Source: Heterodera schachtii (taxonomy: Eukaryota; Nematoda; Chromadorea; Rhabditida; Heteroderidae). Taken from it: a stretch of DNA of 64,000 nucleotides. Of the stretch, positions 24,341-32,662 are shown one piece after another. The notes below the pieces were generated by a model. The model was not told where the DNA came from, searched no databases, and was given only the letters and a program-made list of their open reading frames with translations. The position numbers and the translations under genes were made by a program. The stretch's first letter is position 1. Every line of letters begins with the position of its first letter. The stretch covers positions 2,665,102 through 2,729,101 of the forward strand of contig SIJG01000006.1 in NCBI GenBank assembly GCA_023374025.1, written 5' to 3'.

Positions 24341-24698
24341 CAAGGGCATACCCAGTCCCTTGTCTTAGGTGTTTTTTCTTTTTTAAGTCGATTTTTAGGG
24401 GGTGTATTTTTGTATTTTTTGAAGTATCGAATTATGGGGTGTATTTTACAAAATTTTTCGCGGTTTTTCACCAAAAAATTAATATTTTTTGCCATTTTTG
24501 CCTCCATTTTTCAAAAATATGGTAAAATGGGGGTCAGGCGGTGCCGATAGGCGCCGCCGGGAAAATTTTTGAGTATTTTAATGCAATTTTGTTAAGAAAA
24601 TTGCTTAAAATTTCAAATAAATTTACTGAAAATTTTTTACTTTTTGGGTTTCGGGGGCTTTAGCCCCCTCAGCACCCCCCCCCCTGCCTACGCCCTTG
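24341..24698. mobile_element. hAT-like MITE, CAAGGGCGTAGCCAG family, copy 2
   Basis: Ends CAAGGGCATACCCAG and CTGCCTACGCCCTTG are inverted repeats of each other with a few mismatches. An exact 8-bp target duplication CACGGCGC flanks it (24333-24340 and 24699-24706). It carries the intact GC hairpin at 24537-24558. It is 358 bp and non-coding. Confidence 0.88.
24537..24558 (+). repeat. GC hairpin module, copy 2
   Basis: GGCGGTGCC, loop GATA, GGCGCCGCC, followed by GGGAAAATTTTTGAGTATTT and an AT-rich tail. It lies inside the MITE at 24341-24698. Confidence 0.8.
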
Positions 24699-24706
24699 CA
24701 CGGCGC

Positions 24707-25329
24707 CGAAAAAAATATAGTGGACAAAAAAGTTTTGGACCGGAGGAGCAAAAAAAAAAACAACTCCGAGTGCCCCTCCCGTAATTTTTTTTTTGCTGGA
24801 TACAAGCTTGCTTCCATCCGTTGTTCTTTGGCTGCCCTCTCAACCTTCAGCACAATGTCTCTTCGTTTTGTTCGAGTTTCAGAATAAAATATGCACATAA
24901 AAAAGGAAATGAAGCAAATGATAAATCTGCTGGAACTAAACAGCTTTTTATAATCCTTCTCATTGCTTTCATTTTCCTCACCCATACAATCTTTCTGTTT
25001 TAGTCTTTAAGCTGTACAGACTACCGCGTACGCCTATTTTCGACTAGTTGGCGAAATGTCCGTTTTTGGCTTAGTTGATGGAATGTCTGTATTACCATTT
25101 AGGTATTTTAATTACTAAAAATTTATGAATTATGCATAATATTATATCTAAATATAATTTAAAATATATTTTTTCATTTAATGCAGTAAACAAAATATCC
25201 ACACAAATAAATCAATAAATGTCTCCTTTAATTTCCAGAGAAATACTTCGAATTTATCAATAATAAAAATAAAATATATAAAAAACTAGTTGACATTTTC
25301 ATAAATTCCCAAACAGTCAAATCGTAAAA
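24707..25329. other. Upstream region of the first RING-H2 gene
   Basis: No gene seen. The 24720-24990 segment is open on both strands but has poly-A/T tracts and no splice context. The last 200 bp before the start codon are strongly AT-rich, as expected for a nematode promoter. No recognisable motif was found. Confidence 0.4.
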
Positions 25330-26360
25330 ATGCATTTAATTGTAGCCATTTTTGTATTAATAATCACGGTGCAAAGTCAATGTATGTGGGATGGATATAA
25401 GTATTAAAAATAGTTGATCAGGCATTTTTAGTTGTTTTTTTTAAATGTTCCAGATATTTTTTGTTAATTTTAAATTTTGAAATTTCTACTATTTTGCTCC
25501 AAATTTTTTGAAAACAACAACTAAAATTGAATCGGCCCCATATTTTCTAAATTTTTTTCTTAATAAATTTTTTTATAAATGATTATTTAAAGGTTCACCA
25601 CTAAATGAAAGAAGCAAAAACGAAAGTCCAAGCAATGAAAAACATAATCAAAATGCTTCACAGTCAAACCAAAATGAAGGCGGTGTAAGTCATTCATCAA
25701 AGGAAAATTGTCCAATTTGTCTTGATGAGTTTGAGGAAAGCGACGGGCGGCAAAATCAAAAGAATGAGTCAATAAAATGTGGCGTAAGTTTAGCACAGAT
25801 TGGCATACAAAAGAAAACAAATCCAAATTTTTAGCATGTATTTCATAAGCAATGCTTGGACAAATGGTAATTATGGGTAGAATTAAAATTTGTAAACCAA
25901 ATTCTTGCGTAAAAGTTACTCAATTTAATATTTATACAACCAATGCTGAAACATCAAAGAAATAAATAAATAAGATCGAATTAAATTACCTTTTAGGGAT
26001 ACCTTTCACTGATTTTCATATTTGGAAAGTTTTTTCGGTAATTTTGGGTTTTCAATTTTAGTGTTTCATTCGCAATTATACTCTGACGGGGCTTTTTTCC
26101 CGCCACTGTGTTCGGGTTGCAATTGGAAAAATTGCGGAAATTAAATATGAAGCATTTAATTTTATTATTTTTTCATTATACAAAATCTGTATAAAATATG
26201 AACCATTGTGCTGTGATTAAGGCTTGATAAAAATAATAATTGCCCAATCTGCCGAAGCATAATTCGTGGTGGACAAAATGGCAAAGCACCAAGACAAATT
26301 CCACTCGAATTTCCCCCCGAGCCTTTGGAACGGCTTCCACCATTTATGGCATTCTTTTGA
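25330..26360 (+). CDS. Secreted RING-H2 E3 ubiquitin ligase, RHA1B-like (copy 1)
   Basis: Predicted to transfer ubiquitin as a single-subunit E3, and to be secreted. Exons: 25330-25381, 25593-25783, 25835-25866, 26222-26360, giving 137 aa. Residues 1-17 (MHLIVAIFVLIITVQSQ) are a signal peptide. A polar Asn/Ser-rich linker follows. The RING-H2 is complete: CPICLDEFEES, then IKCGHVFHKQCLDKWL, then NCPICR. It has the C-x2-C, C-x-H-x2-H-x2-C order and the expected 10 residues before the last C-x2-C. The Trp is split across intron 3 (TG, G). The C-terminal tail is Pro-rich (LEFPPEPLERLPPF). The paralogue is at 38739-40123. A signal-peptide-bearing RING-H2 recalls the cyst-nematode effector RHA1B, which suppresses plant immunity; that assignment is inference. 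AATAAA lies at about 26489. Confidence 0.87.
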
Positions 26361-26643
26361 ATAAGCGCTCTTTGGATTTGAAAGAAATGTGGCCGATTTG
26401 CAACGACGCACTTTCAGCCAAAGAATGAATATCCCATCTGAGAAGAGAACAAAGAAACAATTTTTGTGATTAGTTTTGTTTATACGAAAATAAATTCTTT
26501 CATCGTGCGCCAATGTTGAGGAGAAAAAAAAGGATCCTCTGCAAGTTTTTGTACAATGTAAATTACTTTAGAATCAGGGCTTGACGTTTTAGTCCAAAGT
26601 TTGAAAAATTGAAAAATTATTGAATTTCTTTGGAGGGTCCAAT
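26361..26643. other. 3' flank of the first RING-H2 gene
   Basis: It includes the AATAAA at about 26489 and ends with the target duplication of the next MITE. Confidence 0.5.
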
Positions 26644-27000
26644 CAAAGGCGTAGCCAGACCCTTGGCTTCGGGGGGGGGGGCTTAAGTCAAAAATTCGAT
26701 TTTTAGGGGTGTATTTTTCGTTTTTCAGTCGATTTTTAAGGGGTGTGTTTTTTGAAATCCCGAATTATGGGGTGTATTTACAATATTTTTTGCCATTTTG
26801 GTCTCCATTTTTAAAAATATGATAAAATGGGGGTCCGGCGGTGCCGATAGGCGCCGCCGGGAAAATTTTAAAGTATTTTAATGCAATTTTGTTAAGAAAA
26901 TTGCTTAAAATTTCAAAAAAAATTACTGAATTTTTTACTTTTTTGGGTTTCGGGGGGGGGCTTTAGCCCCCTCAGCCCCCCCCCCCTGCCTACGCCCTTG
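26644..27000. mobile_element. hAT-like MITE, CAAGGGCGTAGCCAG family, copy 3
   Basis: Left end CAAAGGCGTAGCCAG and right end CTGCCTACGCCCTTG are inverted repeats. The exact 8-bp target duplication GGTCCAAT is at 26636-26643 and 27001-27008. It contains the intact GC hairpin at 26837-26858 and G runs near both ends. It is 357 bp and non-coding. Strong similarity to the copies at 22516 and 24341 shows recent family activity. Confidence 0.9.
26837..26858 (+). repeat. GC hairpin module, copy 3
   Basis: GGCGGTGCC, GATA loop, GGCGCCGCC, with the tail GGGAAAATTTTAAAGTATTT. Identical arms to the copy at 24537. Confidence 0.8.
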
Positions 27001-27254
27001 GGTCCAATGGTTAAGATTTTGCATAAAAAGCTTTTGATTTGTATCTTTAGAGGCGACTTTAAAAACTTAGGGAAAAATTTTTTGAATTTGTTTATGCGTT
27101 TTTGAAGGAGGAAGACTTTTAGCTTACGATACACCAATGAAACATTTTACTAATCCATCACGTAAATTATGGGGGATTTAAAGTTGAAAATTGAAAAATG
27201 GATAAATTATTTTTTGGTCATTCTGCCATCATTGGTCTATTTGTTTTTGTTCTT

Positions 27255-27519
27255 TTACCCGCACACTTTGGCATGTGAACAGTAAACGCCAGGCATGTAA
27301 ATGGCGGAGTTCCATCCTGACAATAAATATTTGTTATTTAAATTTTATTTATATTATTTGTAAATTGTTAAAAATATTGTAATTAATTAAGGTATAGTAA
27401 TTCTAAATTTTATTATGACCCCATCCGCCAAATAATTGAGCATCGGAAAAAGTGATGAGCAAAATGAGAAGCAAAAGGAAGAACAAGAAGATGGCTAACA
27501 GTTGACGCATGAGAGTCAT
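27255..27519 (-). CDS. Small secreted peptide precursor, YCxHAxVCG family, copy 2
   Basis: Two exons, 27519-27420 and 27316-27255, encode 53 aa. Residues 1-27 are a strong signal peptide (MTLMRQLLAIFLFFLLL and on) ending FSDAQ. The mature part begins LFGGWG and ends GVYCSHAKVCG. The mature product would be about 26 residues with a single Cys pair (C-x5-C), so one disulfide loop can form. A terminal Gly directly after the last Cys is the usual amidation signal. The intron is phase 1 within the GGWG-GWNS junction, as in the sister genes. The 45 bp upstream are nearly identical to those of copy 4. A role as an effector or signalling peptide is inference; I recognise no named family. Confidence 0.75.
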
Positions 27520-27526
27520 CTTTTAT

Positions 27527-27570
27527 TGTGCTAAATTTAAAAATAATAGAAGAATGGAAATATTTTAAAA
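27527..27570 (-). promoter_or_regulatory. Conserved upstream block of the peptide gene
   Basis: TTGTGCTAAATTTAAAAATA and the following AATAGA, AATGG, AAATATTTTAAAA match the block upstream of the copy at 63559-63604 almost base for base. The intron sequences have drifted more. It is either a shared 5' UTR/promoter or a sign of very recent duplication. Confidence 0.5.
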
Positions 27571-28020
27571 GCAAATTAACAAAAAAAAAACATTAAAAAT
27601 TATATAAAATATTAAAAATTAAATTGATAAATTAAAAGGGTTTAAAAACAAGCAAATAAATTTTTTGAACAGCGGTTCAACTTTTCCGCAATTGCGGGGG
27701 TCAAAAACCCCGCAATTTCCCGTAATCCTCAATCCGCAATTTTCAAAAAAAAAAAAAAATTTATTTTAAAACTTTTTATTTAAAAAAATCCAATCTAAAA
27801 ATTGGTTAAGAGTAATTTATGATCAGAATTAAAGTTTGCATATTTTTTTGAGGGAAAAATCCCAAAATATGGGCCGAAATGGGAGAAAAATAGCAAAAAA
27901 GCAGCAAAAATGGCAGATTCAGAGCTGTGTCGAAATTTTTAAAAATTTTTAATTAAATTTCAATAATCTCACCCTTTTAGAAGCCCTTTTAAAACAAAAT
28001 TAAAAAGATTGTCCTGGTCT

Positions 28021-28042
28021 GGCGGTGCCGAAAGGCGCCGCC
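28021..28042 (+). repeat. GC hairpin module, copy 4
   Basis: GGCGGTGCC, loop GAAA, GGCGCCGCC, followed by GGAAAAAATTTTGAAAATTT. Confidence 0.8.
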
Positions 28043-28144
28043 GGAAAAAATTTTGAAAATTTTTATTAAATTTGCTAAAAGATTTTGTCTAAAAATGACT
28101 AAGATTAGGAGCTAATATTTAAAAATTTATGAGCTTTTGGGGTG

Positions 28145-28166
28145 GGCGGTGCCGATAAGCGCCGCC
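28145..28166 (+). repeat. GC hairpin module, copy 5
   Basis: GGCGGTGCC, loop GATA, AGCGCCGCC, followed by GAGGAAAAATTTTCAAAATT. It lies 124 bp after copy 4, making a pair within one element. Confidence 0.78.
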
Positions 28167-28515
28167 GAGGAAAAATTTTCAAAATTTTAACGAATTTTGT
28201 TAAAAAATAGCCAAATTTTTTAAGCACTTCCTTTTTTCCCTTCGCTAGCCTCCCGCCCCTCTTTTATGTATGTTAATAATACTACAAATTACCATGAATA
28301 AGTCAGATGAAATCGAAATATGGGTAGCCTTTTAATAAAAAAGAAAAAAAAATTCATTTTATAAAAAATAATCTTACAAGAAATCGTCTCGAAAAATAAT
28401 TCAAAAAGCCAGTTACGGATCAAAATTACGGAATAATCCCAAAAATCCGTAACCCGTAAACTCCAAAAAGGCCGTAATTTCTGTAATCCGCAATCCGCAA
28501 TTGCGTGCAGCCCTG

Positions 28516-29423
28516 GCCCGGACCCATCTCCACGGCGTTCTCCGCTCCCCGAGAATTTCTAGGGGTAGCATGCAACCCTAATCTTATATCAAAAACATTT
28601 TTAAAAAGATAAAAATTGTGTTTTCAAACTTTAATTATAAAAGTTATTATTGTTTTTTTGATTTTGCTTATAAATTATATTTTTGATTTATCCGTAAAAT
28701 ATTTCTTTTTTATTGTAAGGAGAAATTATTTCAATATTTTTTTGATATTAGATTAATCCATTTTAGAATTTATTTGCAGAGAGTGATCTGTAGCCTTTCA
28801 TTTTAAAAATCACTTTTAATGACGCAAGAAAGGGGTAACCAAAATTGGAATTGGTTTGTGTCAAAGATGCATCAGTTGGTCATTAATTAGTCACAAACCA
28901 AAGTGAGGGTGGAATAGTCACACAAAGTGAGGGTGGAACTTGAGTGTAATTAATTAATTAATTAATTAATTAATTAATTGCCCATTTGGGTGTACATAAT
29001 TTTATGCAAAAGCAAATTTTAAAATTCACAAGAAAAGATTAATTTTTTTAATTAATATTTTTTAAGCCAAAAAATATATAAATTTTAAACAATTTTATTG
29101 TAAAGTAAAAAATTGCTATTTATATGATTTTGGTTAAAATTAATATTGTATAAAAACATCAAAAAAAAATTTCAATTTTTTTTTGAAAAAAGCGAGTTCG
29201 GTCCTTTTGTAAAAACTGCCCACTTAGAACTTTTATAAAAGAGCCATAAAATGTCGAAATTACAAATGCTAAACATAATTAACTCTTTAAAACACGAGTA
29301 AATATAGATTTTGTTAAAAAACAATCACCACTTTCATACAGACATTGCATAAGCTTTGGTCGATAATCCCTGACTGGACAATTTGACAGTGGACAATCCG
29401 ACAGTGGAAATCCTGTAGTAAAT
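28516..29423. other. Intergenic, AT-rich with a TAAT microsatellite
   Basis: A (TAAT)n run lies at about 28948-28980. It is preceded by two direct copies of CACAAAGTGAGGGTGGAA-like sequence. At 29377-29410 GACAATTTGACAGTGGACAATCC is a minus-strand scrap of the ACTGTC-type tandem repeat. No gene seen. Confidence 0.5.
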
Positions 29424-30323
29424 CAGGGCTGGGCGCAACTGGATTTTCAATTACGGAAATCCGCAATCCGCAATTACGACGATTTTCTCAGTTACGGAAA
29501 TCCGCAATCCGCAATTACGGGGGTCCAAAAACCCCGCAATTTCTGTAATCCGCAATCCGCAATTTCAAAAATCAATTTTTGTCAGAATTTTTGAAAATTT
29601 TTTTTTAAATAGTGAATTAATGAAAACCAAAAAACAGATTTTCGGGATTCATTTTCTTTATTTTATTTAAAGAATCAATAGCCAGAAAAAAAATTTTGGA
29701 GGGAGGGGGGGGGGGGGGATCCGAAGAACTTTTTTTGGCCAAATTTTTATAGTGTTATTTAAAAAATTTCAGCGCCGGAGAGCAAAAACAGGAATTGTAG
29801 CCGTTTTTAGCCAAAAAAGGATTACTTTTTGCCATTTTGTAGTCAAATTTAAAAAAAAAAAGTCGGGTAATCGAGGTCCGGCGGTGCCGATAGGCGCCGC
29901 TTTTTTGAAATTTAATGATTTTATTAAGAAAAATCGATAATATTTGATAAAAAGTGCCAGTTTTTCCTGGAAAAATTTTTAATTCTTCGTTTCGTTGGAG
30001 GGAATTCCTCCCCCTCCCCTGGCTAAGATTTTATGAATTTTCATAAAATGAGGAATAAGTGCGACAAAAAAGGATGCCTCTATTTATTCATGTATACAAT
30101 AAATTATGTAGAAAATATATTAAAAAGTGCTGTCGAAACCAATCACTGTCGAAACAACTGGTACGAGCCCTTTAAATAAAAAAATAGAAAAATATTTTTA
30201 TAAAAATAATCTTACAAGAAATCGTCTCGTCTAATCCAAAACTCAAATTACGGATCAAAATTGCGGAAAAATCCCAAAAATCCGTAACCCGCAATCCGTA
30301 ATCCGCAATTGCGTCCAGCCCTG
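29424..30323. mobile_element. hAT-like MITE, CAGGGCTGG family
   Basis: The left end CAGGGCTGGGCGCAA and right end TTGCGTCCAGCCCTG are inverted repeats with one mismatch. Multiple CCGCAATCCGCAATT words lie inside both ends. The flanks GTAGTAAAT and GTAGTAAT differ by one inserted base, consistent with an 8-bp target duplication. It contains the GC hairpin at 29880 and a poly-G run near 29702. It is 900 bp with no transposase. Confidence 0.72.
29880..29900 (+). repeat. GC hairpin module, copy 6
   Basis: GGCGGTGCC, GATA, GGCGCCGC; the last base of the arm is lost. It lies inside the element at 29424-30323. Confidence 0.72.
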
Positions 30324-31053
30324 GTAGTAATACACAAAAAGATATGAAAACGCCGATAGCCGAAAGGGACATTCGTGCTAAGTATCAAGAAAAATAAATA
30401 AAAATAGGCTATTAAATTAATATTTTTTGGGAATGACCTAAAAATGCAAAACGATATAAATGTACGATAAGTATCGAAGCAGGGGTGTGCGAAAACCAAA
30501 AAAATAATTTTCGAAAACGAAAACGAAACGAAAATATTTATTTTTCACGAAAACGAAACACGAAACGAAAATTAAAAATTTCAAAACTCGAAAACGAAAA
30601 CGAAACGAAAATTTTTTTTGGACGAAACGAAACACGAAAACGAAAAAATAGCCGTTTTCGTACGAAACGACACGAAAAACACGAAAATTTTTTTGAACTA
30701 ATTTAATCCAAAATTAAGAAACATAAAATTTTATAATTGTATCCTCAAACTAATGTAATGAAGATCCGAGTAGATGGAAAAGCTGATGTGGCTCTAGTTC
30801 AGGGTGCCGATCGGAAATTTTTCAAAATAAGAACACCAAGGCCAAGAAATAAGATTTTAGGCTCAAAAATAAGAACATTTGCAAAAAATTGCTTCAAATC
30901 TATTATTTTTACAATTTATTCGATCAAAATGTATTAAATATTATATTTTTAGTCTCCTATTATCGGTTTTAGCAATTTTGGGGAGGACATAAGCAAATCA
31001 TTCAGTGTATTTCGGAATCAAAAAATCAGATTTTTAACATTTTTTGTGGCGCC

Positions 31054-31075
31054 GGCGGTGCCGATAGGCGCCGCC
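31054..31075 (+). repeat. GC hairpin module, copy 7
   Basis: GGCGGTGCC, GATA, GGCGCCGCC, then GGGAGAAAATATTAAGAATT. It lies inside the element at 30480-31570. Confidence 0.8.
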
Positions 31076-31240
31076 GGGAGAAAATATTAAGAATTTCTAT
31101 TGAATTTTGTTAGAAATTAGCCAAATTTTTCAGGAATTTCCGTCTTTTTAAAAGAATTTCATGCGCGAAAATGAGAATTTGGCCGGCAAAAAACCTACAT
31201 TTAAAAAAATACTGAAAATTTTAGGAGAATTTTGGGGGTC

Positions 31241-31262
31241 GGCGGTGCCGACAGGCGCCGCC
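31241..31262 (+). repeat. GC hairpin module, copy 8
   Basis: GGCGGTGCC, GACA loop, GGCGCCGCC, then GGGAAGAATTTTGGAATTTT. It is 187 bp after copy 7 in the same element. Confidence 0.8.
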
Positions 31263-31693
31263 GGGAAGAATTTTGGAATTTTCAATGAATTTTGTAAAGA
31301 AAAATATGATAATCTGTAGCAAACTTCCACGAGATTGCTTGTTTTTTTCCCAAAATGGTCATTCTTAAGGGTGTAAATTTTTTCGTATTTTTCGTCCAAA
31401 TTCTGTCTGACGAAAACGAAAACGAAACGAAAATTCAAAATTTCAAAACTCGAAAACGAAACGAAACGAAAATTTTTTGACGGACGAAAACGAAAACACG
31501 AAAACGAAACTCAAAAAGTGACGAAAAAAGGGGACGACACGAAAACGACACGAAATTTCGCACACCCCTGTATCGAAGGATGGCACAAGTGATTTAAAAG
31601 CCAATTTCGTTTTTCTTCGGCCACGATTAATAATTGGAGACTGCATTCGCACTTTTTTTGATAAATTTTTTTTTAATTCTTAAATTAACTGTA

Positions 31694-32278
31694 GAATTGT
31701 CCACTGTCCGATCGTCCACCTCTGTCCATTGTCCTCACTGTCGGACGAACCACTGCCGGAAGCTCCACTGTCGGATTAACCGTTGGATTAACCAGTGTCC
31801 AATTGTTCGGAATAACCACTGTCGGATTAACCACTGTCCAATTGTCCATTGTCGTAATGTCCACTGTCGGATTAACCACTGTCAAATTGTCCATTGTCGG
31901 AATGTCCACTGTCGGATTAACCAATGTACAATTGTCCATTGTCGGATTAACCACTGTCCAATGCCCATTGTCGGAATGTCCCCTGTCGGATTAACCACTG
32001 TCAAATTGTCCATTGTCGGAATGTCCACTGTCGGATTTACCAGTGCCAATTGTCCATTGTCGGAATGTCCACTGTCGGATTAACCACTGTCAAATTGTCC
32101 ATTGTCGGAATGTCCACTGTCGGATTTACCAGTGCCAATTGTCCATTGTCGGAATGTCCACTGTCGGATTAACCACTGTCAAATTGTCCATTGTCGGAAT
32201 GTCCACTGTCGGATTAACCATTGTCCAATTGTCCATTGTCGGAATGTCCACTGTCCGATTCACCACTGTCCAATGTCC
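31694..32278. repeat. Tandem array, 44/45-bp unit with 89-bp higher-order period
   Basis: The unit contains ATTGTCGGAATGTCCACTG, then TCGGATTAACCACTGTCAAA, then TTGTCC. ATTGTCGGAATG recurs at 32012, 32056, 32101, 32145, 32190 and 32235, alternating 44 and 45 bp, so the regular part is an 89-bp dimer (TTACCAGTGCCAATTG form alternating with AACCACTGTCAAATTG form). The 5' part is more diverged. Both strands stay open because the unit lacks stops, but there is no start, splice or codon logic, so I do not call a protein. Confidence 0.9.
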
Positions 32279-32662
32279 ATGGGTTACAGTTTTTAGTTAG
32301 AAAACTCCCTGATGGACGTTTTTACGAAACGCCAATGTTGGCAATTTTTAAGAAACGAAACGAGCATCGAAAAAGTAGATATAAAAAATTCATTTTTCCG
32401 TTTTCGCGCAGCAGGGGGAGGGGGCTATAGCCCCCCCCCCCCCTCAGCCACAAGGCTTTTCATATGAATTATTAAATGGATGTCATGTCAATATTATTTT
32501 ATGAATATGCATAACAAATGCCAACAGTAATTCATATGTCAATGAATTGTATAGAAATATAATTTTAATTGCTTTTACATAAAATCCAATTTTATTATTC
32601 TGCAGGAAAATAGTAATAAATTTTGCGGAAGAAAATCAGCGACACTTTTTTTTTCTCCTCAA
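32279..32662. promoter_or_regulatory. Upstream region of the 704-aa secreted protein gene
   Basis: It contains a GGGGGCTATAGCCCCCC inverted repeat near 32420-32440. One ATGCCA, the hexamer reported as the dorsal gland (DOG) box in Globodera effector promoters, occurs at 32518, about 145 bp before the start codon. A single hexamer is expected often by chance, so this is only a note. Confidence 0.3.

Larger units (their letters stand above)
27670..28515. mobile_element. MITE-like element with CCGCAATTGCGG subterminal repeats
   Basis: The left part has CCGCAATTGCGG and CCGCAATT words. The right end has CCGCAATCCGCAATTGCG then TGCAGCCCTG. These match the ends of the element at 29424-30323. It carries two GC hairpin copies (28021 and 28145). 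The left terminus is divergent and no target duplication was identified, so the boundaries are approximate. Confidence 0.45.
30480..31570. mobile_element. hAT-like MITE, CAGGGGTGTGCGAAA family
   Basis: CAGGGGTGTGCGAAA at the left is exactly inverted by TTTCGCACACCCCTG at the right. The 8-bp target duplication TATCGAAG is perfect (30472-30479 and 31571-31578). Each end carries a long array of ACGAAAACGAAACGAAAA words that can pair with the other end. Two GC hairpin copies sit at 31054 and 31241. It is 1091 bp with no credible gene. Confidence 0.9.

Noticed and set aside
31634..32300. Long open frames on both strands through the 31.7-32.3 kb array
   Set aside because: The repeat unit lacks stop codons in several frames, and Cys/His-rich or Thr/Val-rich reads are by-products of TGTCC/CCACTG words.
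32518..32523. ATGCCA, the reported dorsal gland box hexamer
   Set aside because: A single 6-mer 145 bp upstream of a gene is expected by chance, and I did not see clusters upstream of the RING-H2 or peptide genes.
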